Assembly (NCBI RefSeq): GCF_001005825.1 | Contig: NZ_LBHV01000006.1 | Coordinates: 1-59,014 of the forward strand | Length of the DNA: 59,014 nucleotides | Reading direction: 5' to 3' | Origin: Rhizobium sp. LC145 | GTDB lineage: Bacteria > Pseudomonadota > Alphaproteobacteria > Rhizobiales > Rhizobiaceae | Shown here: one piece after another, positions 9,034 to 18,669 of the stretch | Numbering within the stretch: position 1 is the first letter of the stretch | Layout of the letters: each line of letters starts with the position of its first letter | Made by a program: the position numbers and the translations under genes | The notes under the pieces: model-generated | What the model saw: only the letters and a program-made list of their open reading frames with translations | Database searches by the model: none | Told to the model about the DNA's origin: nothing

Positions 9034-9771
9034 TTAGGTTAGCGTGCCGCCATCAACTGTCAGGATGGTTCCGGTGATTTGCCGGGCCGCACCAGATGCG
9101 AGGAATGCCACTGCAGCCGCGACATCCTCCGGCTCGCCGTACCGGCCGAGCGGAATCAGAGCACGCTGGAAATCTCCGAACTCGCCCTCGGCCGGGTTCA
9201 TTTCCGTGTTGGTTGATCCCGGCTGAATGAGGTTGACAGTAATGTCACGGGGGCCAAGTTCTCGCGCCAGACCGCGGGTAAATGATTGGAGTGCCGATTT
9301 AGTCATCGAATAAACCGTCGATGGTCCGACAATGCGTTCTGCGCCTGCGGAACCGATTGTGACGATCCGGCCGCCTTGGCCGAGATACGGCATCGCGGCC
9401 TGCGATGCCAGGACCGGGGAGCGAGCGTTTACGGCGAAGAGGGCGTCGATCTCGGCGACGGTGAAATCCGCCACATCCTTGTAGATCGCGATAGCCGCAT
9501 TGTTCACCAAGATGTCGAGGCCGCCCAACGCCTGCGCCGCCTCATCAACCGACCGCTTGACCGCATTGGGGTCCATGCTGTCAGCCTGGATAGCCAACGC
9601 TTTGCGCCCTTTGCCTTCGATCGTTGCGACAACTTGCGCTGCCCGATCAGCGGCGCGTTCATACGTGATCGCTACGTCGGCGCCTTTTTCGGCCAGTGCG
9701 ATTGCGATCGCGGCTCCGATGCCGCGGGACGCACCTGTCACAAGCGCACGTTTACCTGCTAATTCACTCAT
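9034..9771 (-). CDS. Short-chain dehydrogenase/reductase (SDR)
   Basis: A classical SDR of 245 residues, cytoplasmic and NAD(P)H-dependent. The cofactor motif TGASRGIG is at 12-19, NNAA at 90-93, and the catalytic residues are Ser141, Tyr154 and Lys158 (YSMTK). The C-terminus ends in the common TVDGG turn. AAAGGA lies 8 bases before the ATG. It is close in sequence to the SDR at 12774-13538 (shared DTDMNPA/NTEMNPA region and GRYGxPxxxA), so the two are likely a local duplication or a recurrent pair. The substrate is unknown; 3-oxoacyl-type or small carbonyl compounds are typical. Confidence 0.9.
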   Translation of the reverse strand: MSELAGKRALVTGASRGIGAAIAIALAEKGADVAITYERAADRAAQVVATIEGKGRKALAIQADSMDPNAVKRSVDEAAQALGGLDILVNNAAIAIYKDVADFTVAEIDALFAVNARSPVLASQAAMPYLGQGGRIVTIGSAGAERIVGPSTVYSMTKSALQSFTRGLARELGPRDITVNLIQPGSTNTEMNPAEGEFGDFQRALIPLGRYGEPEDVAAAVAFLASGAARQITGTILTVDGGTLT

Positions 9772-9868
9772 CGATCTTTTCCTTTCTTTATCGACAGGGG
9801 AAATGTTTCGCCGGGCCGCCTTGCGGCGGGCGTCCGTGCGGCCTGCCGCCGCCCGATTATTTTCGGGA

Positions 9869-10822
9869 TTACGCGATCAGGACCGGCAGACCGCTCAAGT
9901 GGCGGTTGTCCATGTCGTCATGCGCGCGGGCTATCTCGTCGAACGGATAGCGGACGGTTTCGAGATCACTGAAGATGCCTGAGCGCAGCGCATCCCATAG
10001 CTGAGAGGTTGCGATCTCGACTGTCGGTCCCCGGACGTATTGCGGGGCACCGCCGCTGCGGACATCAACGCCTCGTCGCACAACATCAGAGGCCGGCGCT
10101 GGCTGACCCGACGCGGCTCCGATCGCGGCAATTACACCACCATCTCGGACGCTTGACACGCCCAACGAGAAGGTCGCCCGGCCGACGAAATCATAAACGA
10201 CGTCGACACCGTCAGGTGCGATCGCACGGATCTTGGCGGCGATATCTGGTTCGCCAGCGTGGAAGGCATGAGTAGCACCGGCCGCGACCTTGTCGAGCTT
10301 ATCCGGCGATCCGGCGACGCCAATCACTGTAGCACCCAGCGACTTCGCCCAGCGAGACAGGATAGCACCCACGCTTCCCGATGCCCCAAGTACCAGCACT
10401 GTGTCGGTGGATTTGAGATTGTGGAGACCACGCATCCCCATCCAAGCCGTCCCGCCCTTTGCCAGGTAGGTCGCCGCGATCTCGTTCGAGATATCGGCGG
10501 GCAGGCGGACGAGCGGCCCGGTCGGAATGATCCTCTCGGTGGCATACGCGCCTTCCGAAAAGAAGTAAGCGACTCGATCGCCGACCGACAGCCCCTCGAC
10601 GCCGGATCCGACCTCGGTGATCGTCCCGGCCGCTTCAAAACCGGGGACCGCTGGCAACGCCATCGGATACTGACCTTTTCGTACCATCGTATCGACGAAG
10701 TTGAGGCCGATCGCATCTTGAATGAGCCTGACCTCGCCGGCACGGGGCGCGCGCAGGTCTTTCTCGATGACTTGCAAGACTGACGGTCCGCCGGCCGACT
10801 GCATTTGAACGATTCTTGTCAT
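9869..10822 (-). CDS. Quinone oxidoreductase-like MDR protein
   Basis: A 317-residue medium-chain dehydrogenase/reductase of the zinc-free quinone reductase (Qor) type. The N-terminal GroES-like domain contains GLNFVDTMVRKGQYP and PGFEAAGTITEVG; the Rossmann motif is LGASGSVGAI. No zinc-ligand cysteines are present. The ATG at 10822 is preferred over an upstream start because GGAG lies 8 bases before it and the protein then begins at the family's usual first strand. It lies between an F420-reductase-like gene (65 bp upstream) and the SDR (97 bp downstream) on the same strand, a probable operon. Quinones or enones are likely substrates (family knowledge). Confidence 0.87.
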   Translation of the reverse strand: MTRIVQMQSAGGPSVLQVIEKDLRAPRAGEVRLIQDAIGLNFVDTMVRKGQYPMALPAVPGFEAAGTITEVGSGVEGLSVGDRVAYFFSEGAYATERIIPTGPLVRLPADISNEIAATYLAKGGTAWMGMRGLHNLKSTDTVLVLGASGSVGAILSRWAKSLGATVIGVAGSPDKLDKVAAGATHAFHAGEPDIAAKIRAIAPDGVDVVYDFVGRATFSLGVSSVRDGGVIAAIGAASGQPAPASDVVRRGVDVRSGGAPQYVRGPTVEIATSQLWDALRSGIFSDLETVRYPFDEIARAHDDMDNRHLSGLPVLIA

Positions 10823-10887
10823 GATCTTGTCTCCGTATTCCAGATGGCGCGGCGTTCCGATTGCAGAAGGAAGGAGCGCAGCGATGT

Positions 10888-11484
10888 TCAATCGAACTTG
10901 ACGAGGTTGAGAGCGGGCAGCGGGCCGCCGGGAAACTGAACCAGCTGGCTGCCGACCGCGAGCCCGCCGAGATCGATCCCGAAGAAGCCGAGGCGATCAA
11001 TGATGGCGGCGACCTCAGCCTTCGCCCTCATATCGTTGCCCGAGTAAAACAGGACGCGCCTGCCTCCTTCAGAGCGGGGGTCGCCCGACAGTTGCTTTGG
11101 CGTCAGGTGGTTGAACGCTTTGACGACGCGCGCGCCTGGCACGAGGGCGGTGAAGATATCCGTAGAGGTGCGGCCGCCAAGGTCCGCCGGCCGGTAAAGC
11201 GGCGCTTCGATAGAGTTGTTGGCATCGATTACGATCTTGCCGTCGAAGTTCAAACCGGCGAGCGCACCAGGTATCTTTGACCACGGGACAGCCACGAGAA
11301 CGATGTCTTGCGCCGCGGCCTCTTGCAGGCTTCCAGCCCGGATCGTGCTGCCTAGCTTCGAAACAAGCATCGTGAGGCTTTCCGGTCCTCGGCTGTTTGC
11401 GATCACGGCTTCGATTCCCGCCTTGCCGAGCGCAGTGGCAAATGCACCCCCTATATTGCCGGCTCCGATAATTCCTACGGTCAT
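10888..11484 (-). CDS. NADPH-dependent F420 reductase-like NAD(P)-binding protein
   Basis: A 198-residue protein beginning with a dinucleotide-binding loop GIIGAGNIGGAFATAL (4-19), followed by the NADP-type strand end ANSRGPESL and VLVAVPW. This is the layout of the F420-dependent NADP oxidoreductase family, which in proteobacteria usually acts as a reductase of unknown substrate and not with F420. The ATG at 11484 follows AAGGAGT. The upstream frame extension to 11652 has no family resemblance. It is divergent from the LysR gene at 11676, which probably controls it. Confidence 0.82.
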   Translation of the reverse strand: MTVGIIGAGNIGGAFATALGKAGIEAVIANSRGPESLTMLVSKLGSTIRAGSLQEAAAQDIVLVAVPWSKIPGALAGLNFDGKIVIDANNSIEAPLYRPADLGGRTSTDIFTALVPGARVVKAFNHLTPKQLSGDPRSEGGRRVLFYSGNDMRAKAEVAAIIDRLGFFGIDLGGLAVGSQLVQFPGGPLPALNLVKFD

Positions 11485-11675
11485 GACCCACTCCTTTACG
11501 GTTCGTGAGAATTTTGTCTGCGAGGGTCGGTTTTCCCGCTGCATCCTGGGCCTGATGCGGTTGGCGTTGCAGAAAACCGGTGCTGCTGTTGGCTGGAATA
11601 TGGCTGGCAAATACACGCAGCATAAGTCATAAATGAATTGTTTTAGTTTCAATCAACGTTTGAAGGTTGCGTTTT

Positions 11676-12605
11676 ATGGAGACACTGGCAAACCTCGAAG
11701 CTTTCGTTCGAAGCGCAGAAGCGAGCAGCTTTTCTGGGGCTGCACGGCGTCTCTCCATCACACCGGCCGCAGTCAGCCGGAATGTTGCAATGCTGGAACG
11801 GAACCTCGGTATACGGCTGTTTCACCGCTCAACGCGGAAGCTGACCCTGACCGAGGCGGGGGAGTCGTTTCTGGCAAGCATCGGCGACAGCCTGAACCAC
11901 CTTCAAAGGGCAATCGACGGCGCATCACAAACGAAGGGCGAGCCCGTCGGCGTTTTGAAGCTCAGCATGAGTTTGTCGTTCGCGATGGGATACGTTCTCC
12001 CCGCACTGCCCGACTTTCTGGCCCGTTATCCGGGCGTCAGACCTGACTGGCATTTCGACAGCCGCAAGGTCGATCTTATCGCCGAGGGTTTCGACGCCGC
12101 GATCGGCGGTGGTTTCGAACTCAATCCTGGCATCGTTTCGACGACGCTCGCACCCATACACGTTATTGCGGTCGCATCGCCCAGCTATTTTGCTGCACGT
12201 CGCCGGCCGGCCAGCCCCGCCGATCTGGCCGATCATGCCGGAATCTTGATGCGGTCCTCGAATTCGGGCCGGATCAGGCAATGGTTGATGCGGGACGCTC
12301 AAGGACGCGAAGAGCGCGCGCTCCTCAACGAGACAATTGTAATGAGCGACGCCGCGCCCATGGTGCAGGCGGCAATCGCGGGGTTGGGCATTGCATTGTT
12401 GGCCGTACCCGATGTGCTGCCGCATATGGAAAGTGGCGCGCTCGAACGTATCCTTCCGAAGTGGTATGCCGATGCCGGATCTATCTCGCTCTACTACTCA
12501 GGCCGCGTGCTCCAACCGCTAAAAACACGCGCTTTCATCGACTTCTATACTGAATATTTCCGTCGCGAGCGCCTCAGTGCCCGGTTTGCAGGCAGTCTCG
12601 GCTAA
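11676..12605 (+). CDS. LysR-family transcriptional regulator
   Basis: A 309-residue regulator with an N-terminal winged helix-turn-helix (SFSGAARRLSITPAAVSRNV, about 18-37) and a periplasmic-binding-protein-like effector domain to the end. ATG 11676 is preferred to an in-frame TTG at 11667 because it gives the standard start METLANLEAF. It is divergent from the F420-reductase-like gene, with 191 bp between, and upstream of an SDR, the classic arrangement for LysR control of a neighbouring enzyme. The effector is unknown. Confidence 0.9.
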   Translation: METLANLEAFVRSAEASSFSGAARRLSITPAAVSRNVAMLERNLGIRLFHRSTRKLTLTEAGESFLASIGDSLNHLQRAIDGASQTKGEPVGVLKLSMSLSFAMGYVLPALPDFLARYPGVRPDWHFDSRKVDLIAEGFDAAIGGGFELNPGIVSTTLAPIHVIAVASPSYFAARRRPASPADLADHAGILMRSSNSGRIRQWLMRDAQGREERALLNETIVMSDAAPMVQAAIAGLGIALLAVPDVLPHMESGALERILPKWYADAGSISLYYSGRVLQPLKTRAFIDFYTEYFRRERLSARFAGSLG

Positions 12606-12656
12606 TGTCCACACGTCCTTGTTAGCTTCTTTGAAAAGCGTGGTAGTTGGACTGCA

Positions 12657-12690
12657 TTGAATATCCCATATTCAACACATGCTTGAATAT
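12657..12690 (+). promoter_or_regulatory. Palindromic operator-like site plus third half-site before an SDR gene
   Basis: TTGAATAT-CCC-ATATTCAA is a perfect 8-bp inverted repeat with a 3-base spacer (12657-12675). A third TTGAATAT half-site follows at 12683-12690. The site lies about 85-115 bp upstream of the SDR start at 12774, in the LysR-SDR gap. It looks like an operator for a dimeric regulator. Which regulator binds is not known. Confidence 0.5.
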
Positions 12691-12773
12691 GATCCAACCG
12701 ATATTACGCTAATAAACTAGGATAGGAATGGGCAAATATATCACTCCACAGACACGTAAAAGGAGTGAAAAAA

Positions 12774-13538
12774 ATGACTGAATTAACCTCGTCTCGATAT
12801 CTTCCACTGAGCGGCAAGATCGCACTTGTCACCGGTGGATCACGATCTATCGGCGCATCAATCGTCCAGCGTTTAGCAGCCGACGGCGCTCAGGTTGCCT
12901 TCACCTATCGCGGATCACCTGCGAAGGCTGAGGAAGTCTCCGTCGCCGTAGAGAAAGCGGGGGGTCGCGCCCTGGCTATTGCAGCTGATGCCGCTAATCC
13001 GGATGCGATACGAGCCGCCGTCGCCGAGACGGTCGATAGGTTCGGCGGCCTCGACATTCTTGTAAATAATGCAGGGATCGCCTTCGCCGGTCCGATCGAC
13101 GAAATCGCGTTCGATGACTATCAGGCAATGCTCGCCGTCAACGTAACAGGCGTTTTCGTTGCTACGCAGGAAGCCGTACGTCATATGAAGGATGGCGGCC
13201 GGATCATACAGATCGGCAGTTCAATTACGAAATATGCCGGGGTTCCTGGGCTCTCAGCATACGGCCTCACCAAGGGGGCAGTCGCCGGCTTCAATAGAAG
13301 CCTGGCTCATGACCTCGGGCCACGCGGCATCACAGTCAACACAGTACATCCGGGCCCAACCGACACCGATATGAATCCTGCAGATGGCGAGTTTGCGGCT
13401 ATGCAAATCTCGCGTATCGCGGCTGGCCGCTATGGAAAGCCTCGGGAAATTGCGAGCGTTGTCGCATTCCTTGCAAGTCCAGAGGCCTCCTTTGTAACGG
13501 GTGCCGACATCCGGGCTGATGGCGGTTTCACATCCTGA
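12774..13538 (+). CDS. Short-chain dehydrogenase/reductase (SDR)
   Basis: A 254-residue SDR with TGGSRSIG (20-27), NNAG (98-101), Ser149/Ser150, and the active-site pair Tyr163 and Lys167 (YGLTK). AAAAGGAG precedes the ATG at 12774 by about 8 bases, so this start is preferred over the GTG at 12765. It closely resembles the SDR at 9034-9771 but has an N-terminal extension of about eight residues. A palindromic operator-like element stands upstream. It is likely regulated by the adjacent LysR protein or by a regulator that reads that palindrome (inference). Confidence 0.9.
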   Translation: MTELTSSRYLPLSGKIALVTGGSRSIGASIVQRLAADGAQVAFTYRGSPAKAEEVSVAVEKAGGRALAIAADAANPDAIRAAVAETVDRFGGLDILVNNAGIAFAGPIDEIAFDDYQAMLAVNVTGVFVATQEAVRHMKDGGRIIQIGSSITKYAGVPGLSAYGLTKGAVAGFNRSLAHDLGPRGITVNTVHPGPTDTDMNPADGEFAAMQISRIAAGRYGKPREIASVVAFLASPEASFVTGADIRADGGFTS

Positions 13539-13725
13539 AAAATGTCGCAGCGAAGTGCAAAATTCGCTTCGACGACCCCATCGATATCGACGCCTCACCG
13601 ACCAATCAACGGCTCAACGCAGGCTTTCACAGACACGGTTGCAAGACGCCGCTGGATGGTCGCCACTTGGTGGGACCGAAAACAACCACGCTGAGGAGGG
13701 TCCGGCATAATCCGAAGGAAATCCC

Positions 13726-14921
13726 TTGTCTGAGCTAGCGAATACAAAAGAGCGCGATGATCTGTTTGACGAGCCGCCCGCTGCGTGGCTAGCCGTATTA
13801 TCGCTTGCATTCGGAGCATTTTGCCTGGTCACTGCGGAGTTCTTGCCGATCAGTTTGCTGACGCCGATAGCGAATAGCGAATGAATTGGGTGTTTCCAAG
13901 GGTGTGGTTGGCCAGGCTATTACGGCTACAGCCGCCATCGCTGCAATCGCCGGGCCATCTCTTATTTTAGTGTCAGGCAAGCTGGACCGACAGAAGATTG
14001 TTTTTGGCCTGACGGCGATGCTTATCATTTCCAACATCCTTTCGGCCTATGCACCCAGCATCACAATACTCTTGGCCGCTCGCGCGATTCTGGGCTTCGC
14101 TCTCGGTAGTTTCTGGGCCATGATGGCGGCGCTCGCTTTGCGTTTGGTCCCTGCCGACAAGGTGCCGCGGGCAATTTCGATCATCATCATGGGTATCTCC
14201 CTCGCGTTAGTTTTTGCTGCACCGCTGGGCACTTTTCTTGGAGGACTATGGGGCTGGCGCGCCACTTTTCTCGCTGCGTCCGGCATCGGTTTGGCTGCGC
14301 TGGCGATCCAGGTACTGGCCCTTCCCAAGCTACCTGCTATGGCCGCGCCCGGTCTGAACTCCTTTAAAACGACGCTGTCGCGCCGTTCGGTGGCGATCGG
14401 TTTTGTAACGGCATTCCTCGTGATGTCAGGGCACTTCGCCGGCTTCACCTTCATTCGCCCCTTTTTGGAGGAGGTCCCGCGCCTCGACATCTCGACCGTC
14501 TCGCTCGCTCTCCTGGTCTTCGGCCTTGGGGGCTTCATGGGAAATTTCGTCGGCGGAGTCATCGCCGCGCGCAATCCCGCATGGGCCGTCGCCTTATTCT
14601 CACTCCTGATAGCCGGTGCTGCATTCGCGCTCAGCCTTTTCGGCACAATCGCAGGAGTTGCGTTCGTGGCGACTGCTCTTTGGGGCGTTGCCTTCGGCGG
14701 TTTCCCCGTGGCGATCTCGATCTGGAATGCGCGAGCAGCGCCCGATCACGCCGAAAGCGCTGGTGCGCTTCTGTCGTCGATTTTTCAGGTCGCGATAGCG
14801 ACAGGCGCGGGCAATTGGCGGTCTCATCGTCGAGGGCTTCGGCTCGACTGGCGCAATCCTCTATGCGGCTTCGGCGACGCTTACTGGCGCGATGGTCATC
14901 CTCGGGTTCAAGAGGCAGTGA
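13726..14921 (+). pseudogene. MFS transporter (DHA1 type) broken by a 7-bp duplication and a +1 insertion
   Basis: The TTG at 13726, after GAAGGAAA, starts a normal MFS N-terminus (LAVLSLAFGAFCLVTAEFLP). At 13869-13882 the heptamer AGCGAAT occurs twice in tandem; removing one copy restores IANELGVSKGVVGQ across the break. Near 14809-14813 an extra G shifts the frame again; correcting it gives GAAIGGLIVEGFGSTGAILY and a natural end at 14921. The central part (13886 to about 14810) is otherwise intact, with about ten hydrophobic helices, so decay looks recent. The family resembles sugar or drug efflux MFS proteins. It would have served as an exporter next to the SDR gene. Confidence 0.85.
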
Positions 14922-15207
14922 GTGAAGAGGGTCGATCTACGGGTCTATAATTGGTAGATAAATATTATACGGCTCTTCAAACGCGAGAGCGCAAAATGAA
15001 GCCGGTTTCCTTCAGCCACCTGCAGCACTTCGTTTCGATCTTCTAACGGCTCCGAACTCAGTCCGCCCCTTGCGTTTGATCGAACTGTTTACGTCCCAAG
15101 GTCTTTTCTGCCTCGTCAATCCATCAGATCGTGACATCATGTCGTTCAAGCGCAAATGCTGCCGATTCGGTATGAACTCGTGTTCACGCGCGCATCGGAA
15201 CCGCACA

Positions 15208-16140
15208 TCAGGTATATCGACCGTGATCGAGGATGTTTTCTAGCCCTTTATCCCAGTAGGGTTGATTGCCGAACCGATTGACAAGCCAGTCGATGAACAC
15301 TCTCACTTTCGGCGCCAGTTCGCGAGAGCTGGGATACAACGCCCAAAGTGTCTGTGTTGAGATTAGTGGATATTCTGGAACGACTGGAACGAGGGCGCCA
15401 GATAGCAACTCGTTCGATGCGCACCACGTGGCCATAAGAGCGATGCCAAGTCCGGCAGAAGCCGCGTCGCGCACTGCAGTGCCGTCATTGATGCGAAGGC
15501 TCGGCGTGACACGCCGCTCGATCACCTCCTCACCTTCCCCTCGAAACGTCCAGAGATCCAAAGTGCCGACGACGAGACAAGAATGTTCCGCCAGCTCGTC
15601 GGGCGTCGTCGGCCGCCCGCGCTGCTCGAGATAGTCGGGTGACGCGACCAGCACCCGATTGTCCGGAGCAAGTCGTCGCGCGATAAAGGATGAGTCGCTG
15701 AGCTCGGTATAACGAACTGCCACATCGAAGGCACCCTCGACCAGATCAACGATGCTGTCTGAAATGCGCAAATCAAGTGCCAAGTCGGGATATTGCCTGC
15801 AGAAGTCGGGCAGACCCGGCACAATATGCATTCGCGCGAACGAGGCGGGGGCGGCTACTCGCAAGGTGCCGCGAGGCGCAGCTTGCTCTCGACCAAGCGC
15901 CGCTCGGGCAGCCTCCGCTGCGAGCACAATATGTTCCGCATGTGGCAGGAAGGCGAGGCCGTCCTCGGTCAATGACGCTTGCCGCGTGGTGCGATGGAGA
16001 AGCCTGGCGCTGAGTTTCCGCTCAAGAGCGGCCAGTTTGGCGCTAGCGCCAGCGGGCGTCAAACCCAAATCGCGGGCTGCGGCACTGATGCTGTGCAGTT
16101 GGGCGATACGCACGAAGAGACTCAAATCGTCCACGTCCAT
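15208..16140 (-). CDS. LysR-family transcriptional regulator
   Basis: A 310-residue LysR protein. The helix-turn-helix is at about 16-36 (SISAAARDLGLTPAGASAKL), with the effector domain after about 90. It is divergent from the quinone reductase gene starting at 16281, with 140 bp between, so it probably controls that gene and the monooxygenase behind it, as well as itself. The start MDVDDLSLFVRIAQ is the family's usual N-terminus. Confidence 0.9.
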   Translation of the reverse strand: MDVDDLSLFVRIAQLHSISAAARDLGLTPAGASAKLAALERKLSARLLHRTTRQASLTEDGLAFLPHAEHIVLAAEAARAALGREQAAPRGTLRVAAPASFARMHIVPGLPDFCRQYPDLALDLRISDSIVDLVEGAFDVAVRYTELSDSSFIARRLAPDNRVLVASPDYLEQRGRPTTPDELAEHSCLVVGTLDLWTFRGEGEEVIERRVTPSLRINDGTAVRDAASAGLGIALMATWCASNELLSGALVPVVPEYPLISTQTLWALYPSSRELAPKVRVFIDWLVNRFGNQPYWDKGLENILDHGRYT

Positions 16141-16280
16141 GAGATGACTTCCAAATTTTTGTTGAAGCTGATCCTAAAACGGAGGTGCTACCGAAGACAA
16201 TCGTGAGAGATCAAATAGAGCCAACCAGACGGCGCCATAATGGGTGGGCCCGTCAAGGCTACTATTAAAGGGATATCACC

Positions 16281-17279
16281 ATGACCAAGTCCATGAAAGC
16301 AGCCGTCCTCACTCGCTTCGGTGGCCCGGAATCGTTCGACCTTTCCGACGTGCCGAAGCCAGTTCCCCAAGCGGGACAAGTCCTGGTTCGCGTCCATGCC
16401 ACGTCCGTTAATCCCTTGGATTATCAGGTTCGGCGCGGCGACTATTGTGACTATGTGCCATTGCCGGCCATTACGGGGCATGACGTGTCCGGCGTTATCG
16501 AAGCGGTGGGAACGGGCGTGACGATGTTCTCGGTTGGAGACGAAGTTTGGTATACGCCGCAAATATTCGATGGTCCGGGAAGTTACGCCGAGTACCACGT
16601 TGCAAACGAGAATATCATTGGAAGGAAGCCCGGTGCGCTCAGCCATCTGGAAGCCGCCAGCCTCAGCTTGGTCGGCGGAACAGCCTGGGAAGCCCTTGTC
16701 TCGCGTGCCTCCCTCAGGGTGGGAGAAAGCATCCTGATCCATGGTGGCGCGGGAGGGGTAGGGCATGTGGCTATCCAGGTCGCTAAAGCCATCGGCGCGA
16801 AGGTCTTCACGACCGTGCGCGAAGAAAACTTCGAGTTTGCGCGAAGTGTCGGGGCAGATGTCGTCATTGACTACAGGAAAGAAGATTATGTCGACGTCAT
16901 CATGCGGGAAACCGAAGGCTTCGGGGTAGACGTCGTGTTCGACACCCTCGGCGGCGACACATTGTCCCGCAGCCCGAAGGTGCTCGCGCACCTTGGTCGC
17001 GTTGTCTCGATCGTGGACATTGCACAGCCGCAGAACCTCATTGAGGCATGGGGTAAGAACGCGAGCTACCACTTCGTCTTCACGAGGCAGAACCAGGGCA
17101 AGCTTGACGAGCTGAGCACACTGGTGGAACGCGGTCAGCTGCGGCCGCACGTAGGCGCCGTCTATTCACTCGCCGACCTTCCGCTTGCCCATGCGCTGCT
17201 CGAGAAACCCAATAACGGTTTGCGGGGTAAGATCGCGATCGCCATTGGCCCGTCGGCCGACACAAAGGTGCAACCATGA
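16281..17279 (+). CDS. NADP-dependent quinone oxidoreductase-like MDR protein
   Basis: A 332-residue zinc-free medium-chain reductase. GroES-like domain: [14 protein letters not shown] and [12 protein letters not shown]. Rossmann motif: [17 protein letters not shown]. The family reduces quinones or alpha,beta-unsaturated carbonyls with NADPH. Its stop overlaps the start of the next gene by 4 bp (ATGA), so the two are translationally coupled. It is divergent from a LysR gene, which probably regulates it. Confidence 0.9.
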   Translation: MTKSMKAAVLTRFGGPESFDLSDVPKPVPQAGQVLVRVHATSVNPLDYQVRRGDYCDYVPLPAITGHDVSGVIEAVGTGVTMFSVGDEVWYTPQIFDGPGSYAEYHVANENIIGRKPGALSHLEAASLSLVGGTAWEALVSRASLRVGESILIHGGAGGVGHVAIQVAKAIGAKVFTTVREENFEFARSVGADVVIDYRKEDYVDVIMRETEGFGVDVVFDTLGGDTLSRSPKVLAHLGRVVSIVDIAQPQNLIEAWGKNASYHFVFTRQNQGKLDELSTLVERGQLRPHVGAVYSLADLPLAHALLEKPNNGLRGKIAIAIGPSADTKVQP

Positions 17280-17605
17280 TTTATGAGATCGCCGTGCTGC
17301 CCGTCTATGAGGACAAGATCAGAGAGTTCAGGCAGGCATTCGAGAGCGTTGTTCCTCTGCTCACACGTGCGCAGGGGTACCGCGGTCACGTTCTGGCTCA
17401 GGGGATCGAAACGCCGAAGGTCTTCAACCTAATCGTGCGATGGCGCTCGCTTGAGGATCACACTCCAGGTTTCGAAGCGAGCGAAGACCATGAGGAGTTC
17501 ATGAGAGGCATACAGGCATATTTCTCGGAGGAACCGTCGGTCTATCATCTCGAGGGCGGCGCCCTAGCCGCAAACGAGCACGACAAAGGCGAGGTCGCTG
17601 TCTAA
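17276..17605 (+). CDS. Antibiotic biosynthesis monooxygenase (ABM) domain protein
   Basis: A 109-residue dimeric alpha-beta-barrel protein of the ABM/YgiN type. It starts with a typical first strand ([17 protein letters not shown]), then [12 protein letters not shown] and [13 protein letters not shown]. YgiN-like members oxidise quinols without metal or cofactor, and here the gene is coupled by a 4-bp overlap to a quinone reductase. A quinone/quinol redox pair is therefore plausible (inference). It is intact and of normal length. Confidence 0.85.
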   Translation: MIYEIAVLPVYEDKIREFRQAFESVVPLLTRAQGYRGHVLAQGIETPKVFNLIVRWRSLEDHTPGFEASEDHEEFMRGIQAYFSEEPSVYHLEGGALAANEHDKGEVAV

Positions 17606-17746
17606 CACGAGCGACCTCTGCCATGTGAAACAACAGAGCGTGTGCCACAGAAGCGCAGGGGAGGCCTCCAGTTACATTCGGTACCCGATCCACCCGTCAG
17701 AAGTATAGGAGGTGACTTCGTGGAGCTCTCCTGCGGCAGCATTATC

Positions 17747-18669
17747 TTACTTTGGAAGATCATGCTCAGAAGCGACATAGGACGTTTGGGTTCCGTTTCT
17801 TTCCGCAGTCAGTCCGGTCAGCCGTTTGATGCTCTTTTGAATGTGAAGCTTCTCCTCGCTTTGCGGCAAGGTGTCTGCACGGACCTGAACTATGGCGAGG
17901 GGCGTGCGTAGTTCGTGAGCTGCGTTAATGAAAAAGCGCTCTGTCTTCTCGAATCCGGCGTCGAGCTGATTGAGGGCGCGATTGATCTCCCTGACGACCC
18001 GCAACAGCTCTCTGGGCAGTCCGGTTTCGTTTACTACACCGCCCCGGCTTCAAAATCGACTTTGTTCAATCGGTCGGTGAGCTTCCCGAGGGAGCGAAGC
18101 GACCATTTTGTCACCCAAGGGACATCGACGAGGGTGACAAAAAGAAGTATGAGGGCGGGCACGCCGATCGTTATCTGACCTACGACAAAAACGAGCTGGT
18201 AAAGGGACATCGAAACGCCACCAGCCATAATCGTCGCTTCACCTGCTGCGGTCTGAATTTTATCAATCGTGGCCTGTCGATCGGGGGCATCGACGTAGCC
18301 GCGCAGTTCGACGCTGCGAAAATTGTCAAGAAAAGCAGCGTTCTCACCGATGTCCCTCGAGATCACCCCATGGGTGAGTGTTGTGCCATCCGCAAGACGA
18401 ACCGCAAACCATGATGTAGGCCGCTTAGCCATCACAGTTCGGAGTGCCTGCGTAGGCCGGACCGCCACGACGCCATTTTGGTCAATTGTAACGGATTTCG
18501 CTATCTCCTGCGGGTACCACGTGGATGGGACCGCCCCACGGGGAGCACTCAACGCCGCGATGTATAGAACGACCCCGAACGAGGCGACAATGGTGAGGAG
18601 CTGAAGTGTGATGAAGCCGAGAGTGAAGCGCCAGCGGAGCGAATGGTGAGACTTGCTATTTCTGCTCAT
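17747..18669 (-). pseudogene. Sensor histidine kinase remnant, frameshifted and lacking the ATPase domain
   Basis: Paralogue of the kinase at 835-2196. Residues through the second membrane segment and HAMP are readable from ATG 18669 (MSRNSKSHHSLRWRFTLGF). A frameshift at about 18034-18040 (GCGGTGTAGTAAACGAA) gives a stop; the other frame continues NETGLPRELLRVVREIN and keeps the phospho-acceptor motif AAHELRTP. Similarity ends abruptly after SIKRLT at about 17816, and the whole ATP-binding domain is missing. The start overlaps the regulator gene by 14 bp, as in the paralogous pair. It cannot autophosphorylate. Confidence 0.88.

Noticed and set aside
16188..17150. Minus-strand open frame of about 320 codons
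   Set aside because: It is antisense to the quinone reductase and has no recognisable domain.
17594..17615. GTCGCT/AGCGAC hairpin after the ABM gene as terminator
   Set aside because: Only six pairs, a 10-base loop overlapping the stop codon and no U-run.
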